A stretch of 60,000 nt of DNA from Cryptomeria japonica. Taxonomy: Eukaryota; Streptophyta; Pinopsida; Cupressales; Cupressaceae. Of this stretch, positions 44,671 to 57,169 are shown in pieces. A model generated the notes under the pieces. That model ran no database searches. It had not been told where the DNA came from and was given only the letters and a program-made list of their open reading frames with translations. Both the position numbers and the translations under genes were made by a program. The stretch spans positions 258,593,386 through 258,653,385 of the forward strand of contig NC_081406.1 of assembly GCF_030272615.1 (NCBI RefSeq), read 5' to 3'. Numbering within the stretch: position 1 is the first letter of the stretch; every line of letters begins with the position of its first letter.

Positions 44671-47230
44671 GAAGTTGGTCTTCTTTGAGGTTGGTGGGCT
44701 TTGGTTCTCAATGTGCTTCCCAAATCAATCCCTAGGCACAAATGGGATTCTTCTAAACCTTTCTCCTATCTCCTCCTCTCTATTCAACATTGCTTGCACC
44801 CTGTTGTATTGGAAATCACTCCTCCTTACCTTCCATGCTAAGGCATTCAAGTCTGAAATGAGGTCCTCTTGTGTGTCACCAAAAATGAACAAGTTTGGTT
44901 GTCCAACTGGCTGAATCTCCTCTCTTCCAGGAATGGGCAACTGTTGGTGAACCATGGTTTACCTAACCTTGTTTACACCTTTAAGGATTTCAATCATATT
45001 AATGTGTTGATTGAGCATCTGGATAGGTCTACAAAGTATGATGACTGTCCTTCACCTTTCAATAGTGAAAATATCCAAATTGGATGCAAAGAACGTTGGT
45101 TTACTCAAGGCAACTTCTAGGTTCAAGTGGTCATTTTGGTCAAATGACTTAATACAATGCCGTGGAGCTTGTAGTAGGGTGTCTCAGGTCTTAACTAATC
45201 AGTTTTGATGATTTGAAACAATCATTTACTTCTCCTTCCTTACCGATTTCATGAAATTGCCAATTTGACCCCAAAAAGGCTACTAGAATTAGCCCTAGTT
45301 TTTAGTGAAATTTGTTCACCCTACTCAATCTGCTAAACTTCATGGAAAACCCTTGGAGATGTGGTCATTTGATGATGAAATATCAAGGATTTTTTCTATG
45401 GCAAGTACTGTACGGACTGTTTGAGGACTGCCCCACAAAATAGGCACTTTTCAAGGGTTTTTGAAGGTTTTAGTGAGGGTTTGTAAATTGAAAGTCTTCT
45501 CCATGTTACTAGACCCAATTAAATGTTTTAAACCTTGATTTGACATATACCAAGCACTCCCAAATATTCAAACCTTATCTTAGAACACTGACATTATGTC
45601 AAATAAATGCCATACTGCTGCCCTTACACAGAAATAACAGTTTAGAGGACTAGGACAACAATGTTTTTAAGGCTTTGCATTCATTTTGAGAATTTGTAAA
45701 CCATATATAATGAAATTCTATCAAATATAGATACAAAAATGACTTGATAGGACTTATAGCACCCTACAAAACAAATAGGAAAGGATTTCTTATGACTGTT
45801 GCTCATACACCCGCCATCACTGCACTTTAACAGTATTAAACTAATTCAACTGTCTTTTCTTTGTTTTTAATACTTCTTCACTCTGTCCTTGGCCTGAAAA
45901 AAGGTGTTAAAGGCATGGTAGAAATATGCATATAGCCCCTTCAAAGATCTTGCAAGTTTGCACACTTAAAAGATGCCATAAGGCATGACAACATTATGAA
46001 ACTGTGACAGAGAATACGCTGTCCTAGGATCCTTATTTAGGTCCTTTACAATCAAATTGTATTCCTTGCCTTCTTAACATTAAAAAAAAAACTTATAAAT
46101 ACATTCCCATGATGCAAAGAGAGGAAACTATCATTCCATACTATCCATTTGGGAGGTTGGCAATGAAGTTTTAATCATGAAACAGTGACACACTGTTTTA
46201 CAGTCTGATTACACCTTTGCTTCTTGCATCCAACCAAGTCATGAGAGAGACAAGGATGGTAAAAGGCAATGATAACTCTTGCCAACTTAGTTCATCTCCA
46301 ACATTTCAAAGTACAGTGCTATGAACAGCAAAGTACCATTCAAACAAATTTAAGAATACCCAAGCCAAGTTGCTCACTTCACATACTTGCCATGGGCTTA
46401 CAAACACTTGTGCATTGCTAGAAAAGGAGAATAGATGTATGATACAGTATGTACAGAGGATCCAACAAATTTCCTCAAAGCCATGGATGAAGAGACTTTG
46501 AAGAAATTAGTTGGACCATGAAAGATCTTCCATTGGAACCACAAAACAATGCCTTTCTCAAGAGCACTCCAAACAAAACTTGTTCCAAACCCCAAGAAAA
46601 GATCAGATATCACTACTTGAACATCAAGAGAGATCACACCAATGAAAAACAGGAGTAGTACGGACTCATGGAGCCATGGTATGGACCGCACTCTCAAAAG
46701 TGCAGAAAACTAGTTAAAAACTCACAAAAATGAGAGCAAAATAGATATTTCTATTACTTTTCCAACATGACCCACACATACAATGATGGGAACATGGTTT
46801 TTATACATGTGAAAACTTATTGAAGCCCTTTTATGGACAGGTATAGGCTGGAACTAACCAAAACCACCAAAAATCACTTTTTTGCACTTTTTGACAACTT
46901 TTTGTTGCTCAAAAATTGCATTTTGACTTCCGGTGACTTGGAACTCAAACCAATGACTCAAAATCATTCATAAACACTAAATAAACATGCTCCAATGCCT
47001 TTCAAGGCTTTACAACATCAAAAATTCAAAAATGCTCATTTGGACCCAAAATTGACAATTTTTTGCCTATCGAGCAAAAACCAAAAATATTGGAAACTCT
47101 TAAACAAAATGAGTTCCAAACCTTATTACACCACAAAAAAAACCTATTAGACCTACTAGAAGCATAAAATAAACACACATGCTTAATTTGCAACAAAATG
47201 TTATACCTGCTAGGATTTGAGCATTCAAGT
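44671..47230. other. Unresolved repeat-like DNA, LTR-like on the minus strand
   Basis: Small frames on both strands (44675-45208 plus, 44725-44955 minus, 46398-46697 minus) lack domains. On the minus strand a TATAAAAACCATG string near 46795-46807 precedes leader-like DNA, and the inside contains a repeated GTACGGACT/ATGGACCG string (about 45412, 46660, 46682). It looks like a long LTR region, but no partner or primer site was found. Confidence 0.3.
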
Positions 47231-47896
47231 GCTCAGGTGCTCCTGCACCACTAGATCAATGTGTTTCCTTGGATTATGAATATGATTAGAAAGAATATGC
47301 TAGTGATGATAAGATATCTCATCTTAGTAATGAATAATATGTGTTTTAAATAATTCAATGTTAGAAGGAGGAAATAAAGAATGGAGGAATTAAACTCAAC
47401 TTCCTCTCATCAATCATCAATAATGGGGTCATTTATCAACTTTGGTAGTGTTTAGTTTGCTATTGTCATTATGCTTCTATTTTCTATGTTTTTAATAACT
47501 AGAAATTTTACATCATGTGGGAAATATAACACCAATATTCCATCTTTAGTGGTAGTAAAAATTTCCTATCTGTCAGAGATCAAGTGGCAATGATATAAAA
47601 CAACAAATTTTTTTATGAATGTGTGTTATTTCCTTATGTAAATTATAGTAAATAAAAGTACTATTACAATGTAGTTCATGGATCTTGAAATGGTTAGTGG
47701 TAATCCAAAAAACCATATGAGGTGAAAAAATGAGTATTGTCATGTGAATCTCTAAGTTTGTGGTAAACCTATGTGAAAACCATGGAAGGTTGATGAAAGG
47801 TGACTTCCATTTTAATCAAGATCATTAGCTATAAGAGTTGGGAATACTATAATTGAAAGTGTGCAAGTTTAATCTATGCTCACACTAAAGGTGGAA
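47231..47896. other. AT-rich non-coding DNA
   Basis: No feature recognised. Confidence 0.3.
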
Positions 47897-48118
47897 AATG
47901 TTGAGAAATTTTTTAGGGCTTAATATCTTATTTGTTAAATTGTTTTAACAACTCTCTAATTCATGAATTAGTTAGAACTGTATGAAATTTCTCACGAAGA
48001 CTATTTCCTATATAAATGTATTATCCTGAATATTTAGAGGATAAGTTTTATGTGATGTATGATTTTGACTATTTACTTTTATAACTGTTCTCCCTAAATT
48101 TCTTATTAAAGAACTAGC
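47897..48118 (+). mobile_element. Short LTR-like fragment with TATA box and a perfect palindrome
   Basis: Starts near GTTGAGAAATTTTTTAGG. It contains CTAATTCATGAATTAG (47956-47971, perfect 16-bp palindrome) and CCTATATAAATG (about 48008-48019), then leader-like sequence. Boundaries are not proven. Confidence 0.35.
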
Positions 48119-48119
48119 C

Positions 48120-48960
48120 TGATGATGGTTGCCACTTTTAGCTTTACCTCTTCTTGTGCAACCTATCTTCTTATTTTTTTCTTCAATGTGACAACCAATT
48201 GAGCCAGGAGTTTGTCTATGAAATCTTCTAACATGTTGTTGGAAGCCACAATATATCTCATGAGTTTCCTCTTGACAATTACCTTATTAGGTGCTACCAT
48301 ATCATCATAGATTTCAAAGGTCTTCTCTAAGACCTCCTTCTGAAAAATATTACTATAGAGTTGATCTTCATTTACTAACAACTCTACTTATATCTTTGCT
48401 GCTAGTTCCTCTTTCTTGCTTTCTTATTCTACAATGGAGGCTTCTTTATGTGTCTTTTATTTATTTATTTTCTTCTTCTTTGAACTCATTTATAGGAGTT
48501 CCTTTGATGCCTATTCCATTAATGACTCACTTTGTGGTGGTGTGGTTGGAAATTTCCTTTTTGCCCTTTTTGACCTTCTCTTTGACTAAGTAGAATCCAT
48601 TAATGATGTTTGTAGATGCAAGCTCCTGACTCTTGTTAGGGTGGATATATTTTTTTTCCTTCTCCCCCTTCTTAGGACCATATTATAGACATGAATTATC
48701 AATAAGTTGTGAACCTCTCTTCTTGTATATTTTTGGGGAGGCTAAGTATGTTTCCACATAGGAGTTTATCTTTGAATTTGTTACTTCATACGACAATTTA
48801 TGGATCTAGGATGTCTAGGGTTCAACTGCTTCCATCAAGATGAAATATTTCTCAACCAAGAAAACAATGTTATCAATGTATTTCTAGACTATATTGTAGG
48901 GTTCTGCATATTATTATTGAGGGATTTAAATAATCCCTAGTATGGGGCCATGTAGGAGGT
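48120..48960 (-). pseudogene. Accessory protein family, copy 3 (decayed)
   Basis: On the minus strand, from about 48893 downward, the frame reads NIV-stop-KYIDNIVFLVEK, LMEAVEP, two further stops, HKLSYEV and NSYVETYLASP. This aligns without gaps through the YEV block to copy 1 (HIVEKYSTDICFMVKK, LMEEVKP, MGYEV) except for one residue after VEK. The three stops are TAG, one sitting where the relatives have Trp. A Lys-rich tail follows (KKGEKEKKY, KEKVKKGKKE). After a frameshift an open frame (48381-48163) with KEVLEKTFEIYDDM ends the region. An LTR of family F lies upstream on the same strand. Confidence 0.65.
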
Positions 48961-49443
48961 GAAATTTAAAAAAAAAATTGCATGGTCTTGAATTTATGCA
49001 ATTACCTATCTATCTATATGAAATTCAATGTCTAATGGACCAAGACAAAACCTAATGATTTTTTTTGTAAGTAATAACAACAACAAACCACCACACAACA
49101 AATAAGTGGGTATCATGACTTACTTGCACTACAATATGCATAATAATCTCACATACAACACAACAACATGACAATAGATATAAGAGAGAAGTCCTCTCCA
49201 ATGCATAAGCATGGTCATAGTACCATAAGACTAACCAATGTAGGGAAAAGTCAACAATAAAGGAACATCAAGTGAGAGAATAAAGATGTCTTTAAAAATA
49301 TGAGATCATCCTAAAGAGAGGCTTCTTAGCAGGGATTATTGAGGGTCTAATTTTCTAGGTATATTCTATGTCTCAAAAAATTGCATTTTCAAAGGTCTCC
49401 AAGATGGAATTTGGGGTCTAAACTTTCATTTCTCCCTTAGAAT
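48961..49443 (-). other. Probable interior of the family F element
   Basis: Lies between the minus-strand LTR and accessory copy 3. No clear gag or pol motif. A GLFKSL reading just before copy 3 (near 48935) may correspond to the WGYFK block. Confidence 0.3.
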
Positions 49444-49949
49444 TGTTGCAATAGGCAGGGTTCAAAGGCACTAGGTCTAGATCTCTATGAGATCTTGTAG
49501 GATTTTGCCAAGATCAAGAGGCAATGGAAAGCACAAATAAGAGAGACAATAGAATGACAAGAACAAAACTGTATTCTCATCAATATGCAAAATGATCAAC
49601 TGGATTCTTACAAATACAATGAATATAGGCCTGCTTATATAGGCAAGGCCATATGGATGTGTGAGCACACAAATATGACATGTGGCTCAATGAAAAACAA
49701 GGGTAGGTAAGAAATACTAGGGGTAGGTAGGAGAAATAATATAATATTCCACAAGAGGTGGATGACCCACCGAATGTGGAGTGTAACAGCAAAATAAGAC
49801 CACAAAAGGTGGAATTTCTCCTACAAGCTCTATCCCTATGTGCACACTTCCCTAAGTGTCTCAAATCCAAACTACGAAGAGATGCATTATCCTAAGTTAA
49901 ATTAAGCAAGTGTAATAATATCCATAATGAATATTTATTTACACCAACA
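49444..49949 (-). mobile_element. LTR of family F, minus strand
   Basis: The minus strand begins TGTTGGTGTAAATAAATATTC at 49949. It carries three perfect CCAC-N5-GTGG dyads (49749-49761, 49767-49779, 49800-49812) and a TATA string GCCTATATAAGCAGG near 49631-49645, and ends near GCAACA at 49444. The family is the same as 41626-42030. Confidence 0.6.
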
Positions 49950-50475
49950 GATCTTTCCAACCATATAAAGATGTTCATTTTTTTATCATTGGGATATAAG
50001 TTACGACCTTTCCAAGATGGGGTAAATATAAGCACAAGCTTGAGTATTTTCTATTTTCCAATCAAGGTTCGACAATCTATGTTTCACCTTACCTTATTCA
50101 TAAAATAGATGGACTTGAAAGAGAAAAACCTTGAAGTTTGAAGTTCAATAAATTGGATTAATGTTTTGGAGTTTGGGGTTTTAACTTAACTGTTACTTGG
50201 TATAGATGTAAATAATAGGGACAAATCTTGAAGTTCAAAGGTCGATGAACTTGGGAACTTTGAAGGATGAAGGAATATTTTTTAGGGATGGGGTGTCAAA
50301 GTCACAACTTACTCTTTTTGCAAGTCTGGTTGAAGTTGAAAGGGAAAAATCTCAATGCTCAATGTCTAATAAATTAGTTAAAGAAATCCTTTAAGGCCTA
50401 CATTTCAAGGGTTATTGGAGATATGTCTTCCCTCATACCAAAATAAAAGATTAAGTGTTAGGGTGAACACCTAAC
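49950..50475. other. Non-coding DNA
   Basis: No gene recognised. Confidence 0.3.
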
Positions 50476-50480
50476 ATTTG

Positions 50481-52583
50481 TGTTGGAGATTGTTGTCATC
50501 GATATCTAAGTATTGTCATTGATGTCAACCCTCAATGTTATCATTGATGTCACATGGTGCAAATTGTGTGGAAATATATGATGAAGATTGTTGACAGTTG
50601 TTCTCATTAATGATTAATTATTGCCATTGAAGTCAACCCTCAACTTGTGTGTTTTCATTAATGATATGCTAATGGAAGTATATGCTACTGATGTATTACG
50701 CTACAAAATAATGTCTTAGGTGTTGAGAAGGTGTTGTCATTGATAGATAGTGTAGATGGTTGATCATTGAAGGTGTTCCTTGTTATGGATGTCCACCTTC
50801 TTGGTGTTAATTTATATACTTGGTATGATGTTGCTGATGATTTTAATGTGTTGTAGAATGGTGATGGTGTTGATGTTCATATTTGGATGGTGGAGATGTT
50901 ATTATGTTATCATATCTAGATGAGGATTAGAAGCATTAAGTTGAGGATGATGAGGATTAGAAGCATGATGATAAAATGGATATGTTGTTGATGGTGCTAA
51001 TGGTATTAGACTTGAGACAAGATATTGTGATGTTTTTCTTATGAGCAAATGGTGCTACAAGTTGTTTTGGTCTCCAAAGGTTGTGGAAGTGTGTGAATGC
51101 AAGAAACTATGTTGAAGATAGTTTGGAAGAATGTTTTGCATTCCTTCGCATTTGATGCTATGGTCTTACAGTTATGGATATAATGTGTATGGTCTATGGA
51201 TGTTGCACTCCTATCTTTTTATGTCCTTGTTTTTGTAGCTATTATATTTGGCAAATGCAGTAAGTTGGCAATTTGGTGGTTTGTCAAGACTGGTTTGAAT
51301 AATGCTCGGTATTTCTTCATATTGATGTTTTTGTTGCTAAATCTTGGTGGATGTGCTAATAATTCTTGTGTTATGTCTTATCTTAGCTTTATGTTTGTTT
51401 ATATTTTATCTCATGGCTATGTTGTCTAGGCTTTTGGGTATGGAGTGCTTTGTATTAGTTTGGATGTGCCGACTTGTTTTGGCATGAAAATGTGAAATGA
51501 GTATTTGGAAATGTTGTTGGATGATCAAGAAACATCCCTATGCAGTCCACATATCTATGGTTGATCTCTTTAGTGTTGCATTGTGTTCAGAGTTGGTTTT
51601 TAGGATGATTTGTAGTTATCTAGCCAATAGGTCTTATTCTCTTTCTTGTGCTATATGCCTTTAGGGGTTGAAGCTAGCATTAAAGATTGTGTTGAGTTGC
51701 ATTTGGGTCCCATTTTATCTTTTGGTGATCTACATTAAGTAATTTCATTTGGAAGGTGTGTTTTGGGTCGACTAGTTATGTGCTACACAATCTTATCTGC
51801 TTGTTAACCTGTTGTTGACTTGGAGAATGCTCACTAGTGCATGTGATGTTTGGGATTGCATTAAAAGATGTTTTAAGGTCCTCTCTATTTCCTGGATTGG
51901 ACCAATTTCAACACAATTATGTTTTGTGATTGACTTGGTGGGATCATTCCTTGTCTCCTATTCTAATCAACCTAGCTGATGTTTTAAGGTCTTGCAAATC
52001 GTATATGTAGAAGATCACTTCATTTGCAAAGGTGGTGGATTAAGGAAGATGCGAATTTGAGGCAGTGGAGGTGTGTGGTGAAAGTATTGAAGCATAATTG
52101 CCAAATGGTTGCTTGAGGTAGTGAGTCAAGATTAAATACATTTAAGGGAGATTGTTGGATGTAGTAATGTTGAAAGCTTGTTCAAATTGTAACTCATATT
52201 TTCATGTATCTTGCTCAGATATAGTGAGTCCCCTTAGAATTTATTTTGTATCTTGCCATGAGGTAGTGAACTTTAATTGCAAGTCCTTTCTAGGAGAAGT
52301 AAGATTCCTTGGGTAGTGAGCTCTAAAAAAAATATTGTAATACTTATTCATATAGTGTGAGTTAACTCTCATTGTGGTTTTTCCCTTCTTGGGTTTTCTG
52401 CGTAAATATGGTGTTCTCTTGTGCATGTGTTTTTATTAATTTATCTTTCATTGTTGCTGATCAGATTAAGGATTTTAGAATTTGAATTATGCTATAAAGT
52501 TTTAAGTTTTTTTCTAGACTGATTCACCCCCCTCTCAATCTTGGGGTGACTTCAATAGTTAGATGCTCAACAACATTAAAGCA
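50481..52583 (+). mobile_element. Long LTR-like unit of the D family, possible solo LTR (E)
   Basis: Begins TGTTGGAGATTG and is related to the solo LTR at 7731-9258 through several blocks (GGGTCGACT, TGTTGACTTGGAG, CCTCTCTATTTCCTGG). The hairpin CCCTTCTTGGG is at 52383-52393 and GATTCACCCCCCTCTC near 52520. ATTTG occurs at 50476-50480 and again at 52584-52588, directly after a CA end, so a 2.1-kb solo LTR fits. The 3' boundary was chosen from that duplication and is less sure. TTGTCATTGATGTCAA-like strings recur near its 5' end. Confidence 0.6.
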
Positions 52584-52588
52584 ATTTG

Positions 52589-55451
52589 ATGTTTTAAAAG
52601 GGACCAACACCAATTGAGGTTTAATGATATGAGCCTTACCACTTTTGCAAAATTAATAACAACCAAAAGACAAATGCCTGATGAATGAAACTCAAAATAA
52701 TTAGACATTTTCTACAATTTGGAGTGTAATTATAGGGTTCATGAAGAGTTTGACTAAAACAACAAAGGGGTTCTTTTTATACCCAAATAAAGATTTCTAA
52801 ATTCATTTTATCCTTACAACATTCAAGAATTAAATTAAAGTATTGTTCCATCATGCTTGATACTGACACCGAGTCACATAACTACTTCTAATATCTATTT
52901 TCATTAATTTTAATCATATTCTCTATAAGAGAGGTTCAAGAGTCAATGTTACAATATAACATGAGGACTCGAATGTCCTTGAATATATATATTTTATTTA
53001 TAAGAACTCTTCCAATGCATAAGAGGAATGAAGGGTAGAGAAGTCCAGTGTCATCTTTGGTCCATAGTCCTCTATTCCCCAATGATGGTTTTCACGTCAC
53101 CCGACCATGTGAAACCTATAGGTTCACCCCACAATGCTAGGATATGATCACATGATCCAAACAAATACCATATGCAAGGGGAGAAGGGCATGAAAATTCA
53201 CTTAATGAATGGAAAATACATGACATCCATTCACAAAATACAAACAATATAAATATAGGAAGGCATAACATATTTTTATGATACTAGTCAAACTACCTTA
53301 GGATTAGATGTTGGAGAGCTAGTTAAGGAGTGTCATCATGCATGCTTGAAGGGATGACATCACATAGAAAAGAGTAAACCTCTCATATAGATGAGGATAA
53401 TTTTTTTTAGAAGTTATAGGCTCCATGAATGAGCATCTCTTCCACTAGTCATTCTTAGCTTTTATAAGCACTCAAGTCATGAGGGTAGACATAAATTATC
53501 TTGGCTAATTTATTACCCATTTTTCATTAGTTTTCACTTGATTGGAGAACTCCCTAATGTTATTGCCTCCATTGTACCAATTTGGGTCAAAGACACATTG
53601 GGAGATACTCCCACAACTCTCTCTAGTACATACACCCTAAGCTCATCATGTCCTCCAATGAAAGTGGTATAAATGAACACATTACACAATGTTCACAAAA
53701 TAGATGCAATACAACATTTCACCTTTTCTTCCAAAACACTTTACACAATAGAATTCAAAGGAGTTTATTTTCATAATCCACAAAGTATACCTTAATTCTC
53801 ACATTGTAAAACATCTAAGACTAGTCAACATAACTTTCTATTTTCCAAATGTTCTCAAAATATAAATAATAGAATTTTTCGTTGAACTTCATTAATAACA
53901 TAGCTTGAATTTCATCAATAACTGAAAAAAATTCAAAACAAACATAAACATATCCTTTTGGAAAGGAGGCACCCAACACCTAATTTATCATATAAAACTT
54001 ACATTTTAATCATTTTTGGAAAATTTGGGTATAATAACCCATTCTTGGGAAAAAAACACAAATTTACACAAAGTAAAACATACAACAATAGTTTTGGTAA
54101 AATGAAAAGCATAGGGGAATAATTTATACCATTAATCCTAATCTAGCCATTCCAAAAGAAAAAAAGATGAGTAAATGTAGAATGAAGCAATTACCTCCAA
54201 CTTAGCGAATTTCTCATGTAAGAAGATGTTGAAACATAACTCAAAAATGATTGAATGCATACAACAATAAACACAATTTTCAATTCCTATTCTAATGCAT
54301 CTAATTTTATCCAATTTCTTTCACTCTAGCTTAATCAACAGATCCATTTTCATCTTGTGGGTTTTCTCCTTGCACCATTTTCTTTTGGTAATATGCAATA
54401 ATGCACAAAATGAATAGCCTTTTTCCTTATTTATCACAAAACCCACTTTCACTTTTTGAAAATAAAATAAATAAATTAATTCTTTTAATTTCTAATTGAT
54501 TTCACTTATCTTATATTTCCCCAAACATAATATAAACATGCGTGTTTAACCATATCTTCACAACAACATTAATTTACAATTTAAACCATAAAATCATTTT
54601 TTCAATTTAAATTGATCAAAAATATAAATTTACACAAATCATTCAAACTCTCATTATTAGGCATCAACATAGGGTATATGTTTCCAAAATGATACCAACC
54701 ACGGTATTTGGGGTGTATTACAAAACAAAATAATAGGAAATTGTAATCAAACTGAGTACGATGGGTATCGTAAAATAGGGAGGGCCAGTGTGACAATGCC
54801 TTATAACTAATGTAGGGGAATAACTTGAACCTATGAAGCTAGGTGGAAATATTCTTGGTACATAAAACCACTCAATGCACCTAAAGTGTACCTATGCATG
54901 TATATAATAGTCGAAGCGTATACAATCTCCTCAAATGGGGTTCAACATCATAATCATAAAAACAATCACATGAGCATATATGTGTATAATCAATGAAAAG
55001 ATAACAACAATGTGGCAATACTTTAAATGTCTCATAAAGTGCACCTAATAATGATACCAATACAAAAGAATGGTGATGTAGAGAATCTTGAATCAAATAT
55101 ACAAGTATAGCTATAGGGATCATGTCTCAAAATATGAAAAAAATAACACAAATATGAGAAGTATCACATTGTATCCCAAATTCTCCTTCATAAAATAAAA
55201 TATCAAACAAATGATTAGGGTACCATACTAGAATTGATAGTGTGATTTCTAAATGACATGGTAGATATTGTGAGTGAGATTGCTAATGATGTGATAACCT
55301 TGTGGTGTTAGACATTGAAATATTTAATTAATACACAAATGCTAATTTAATTATACCATTACAAATCAATTTATATTCAATAAAAGTTTATGTATAAAAT
55401 ATAAAATATGTAATAAATTAGTATTGAAATACCTGCATGTGATCACCAAAC
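52589..55451. other. AT-rich non-coding repeat DNA
   Basis: No gene. 53060-53160 resembles the DNA right of element A (24575-24650), so a common repeat is present in both places. The remainder (53.7-55.4 kb) has only short frames and no recognised signals. Confidence 0.35.
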
Positions 55452-55607
55452 TGTTAGTAATGTGTGTTAAGTGTTGTCATTGATGTCAACCTAATATGTG
55501 TGGATTGTTTCTTGTCATGTAAAGGTTTGTAAATGAGTGTTCAGATATTATTATGTCATATAGTGGTGATATTGAGTGAGTATGTGGTATTTTCGGGAGG
55601 TGATAGT
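55452..55607 (+). mobile_element. 5' fragment of a D-family LTR, cut by element H
   Basis: TGTTAGTAATGTGTG, GTTGTCATTGATGTCAACC and GTGATATTGAGT match the start of the solo LTR at 7731 in order and spacing. Similarity stops where the minus-strand element H begins. Confidence 0.6.
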
Positions 55608-56868
55608 GATGAACTTATAAGGCACTGAGAGGCAGGGGGGGGTGAATCAGTGTAAGTAAAAACAATACAAATCTGATAATCAATTTCACTAACTTAAAAC
55701 TCAATAGGCATATAAGAAATAACACCAAGTAAGAAATCACCACATAAAGTATAAACCACATGACACAAGAGGTTATACGTGGAAAACTAAAATGAGAAAA
55801 ACCATGGTGGGAGTTAGTACCCACAAAGATCTACTATCTGCAGTATAGAGATTTGACCGGTTAAGGTCTACAAGACCTGGTTAGAGGCACACCCTGTTAG
55901 GAGTGTCTAAGCCTGGTTAAGAGCTATACAATAAGGTCTATGAGGACCAACCCCGTTAGGAGCTACCCACATTACTGGGATTTTCAAACACAAGTTAATG
56001 TGTCACCTAGTTCGAGGATTTAATAATCAGACCTATTAGGATCCTTCTGCACCCTGTTAGGAGTGACCTTGTGAGAGGATTTTCTTGCTGCAACTGTTAG
56101 GAAGACAACAAGTTCAAATGATATCAATATAACACCATTAGTGTCTGATAAGATCCGCTTTAGAATATTACAACATCACATATACTTCATCTCAGAACTC
56201 CTGTGATCACCACACTATCAGAAAGATGAAATTAGCTAATTATTTCTTATACATTCAATCTCATACTCATAACCGCCTTCATACCTCATCACACATCTTA
56301 AGAACATCATTAGTTTGGATAGAACCTTGGAACAATTCCCTAGGTTAAATGAATCTAGACAAACTTGCATTGCACGCCTTACTTATGTCGGCCACTAACG
56401 TAACAAATCAAATTATGTGTCGTTTTACTGATCTTAGTGATTCTCATCACCACCGGTTAAGTCTCTATCAGCGTAACTGCTCTGTCAATCAAATCTCATT
56501 CACCTGATCGAATCACCACATGCGGTTACAAAAATAACTTCATCTACCAATCTTCTTTGTTGCTGCAAAACCGCATCATCCCATTCTTCATAAATTTCTT
56601 GTACTGGTTGTCAAAATATTATTCTATCTATCTTTTATCGGTTAAAGTCTTAATTACCGATTCTGATAAAAATTGTCTTTGCTTACCGGTTAAGCCTTAT
56701 CGATTAAATTGTAGGACTCAAATGACTGTAGAAACATAGTTGCCATAAATGACAACATGCACAATAGTTATCATACAACAATCTAATCTCTTTACAAAAT
56801 AAACATGTACCAGTTGCATCAAGCAAACAAACAATTACCGGTTCAGATCAAATGATCAAATGCCAACA
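55608..56868 (-). repeat. Element H 3' LTR
   Basis: The minus strand starts TGTTGGCATTTGATC at 56868. Near its end it has CCATGG-TTTTTCTC, the shared hairpin in degraded form (about 55780-55800), TTTTCCACGTATAACC and GATTCACCCCCCCCTGCC. The outer end is placed at 55602-55608. ACCGGT(TAA) strings recur. A CCnGTTAGGAG motif is repeated between 55891 and 56102. A short plus-strand frame at 56557-56739 is a shadow. Confidence 0.75.
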
Positions 56869-57065
56869 TTCTCCCACTTTGGCATTGATGACAACACTTA
56901 GGAATTTTTTTTGTCAACTAAGTGTGCAATACAAAAATTGAGTACATGACATGTACTTCCCCTTAGCAATTACATGTTGTTATGAAAAAATGAAAGAGAG
57001 TCCTATTACTCCCCCTTTACATACATACAAAATTTTGACTGACTCTTTAACTATTACTTCCCCTT
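56869..57065 (-). promoter_or_regulatory. Element H polypurine tract and upstream purine tracts
   Basis: On the minus strand AAAGTGGGAGAA adjoins the LTR. Further tracts AAGGGGAAGT (about 56957), AAAGGGGGAGT (about 57008) and AAAGGGGAAGT (about 57054) lie upstream, parallel to elements A and B. Confidence 0.65.
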
Positions 57066-57169
57066 TGACAACAATGCCAAATAAAGAAGTAAAATACATG
57101 AAAGATATATACATTGTACATCAAAATTTGCATTAGAGCATATATAAAGATATAAGAGTCATAAAGTCT

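Noticed and set aside
44725-44955. 76-residue minus-strand frame with a plausible charged helix
   Set aside because: No similarity recognised and no neighbouring coding continuation; too short to call.
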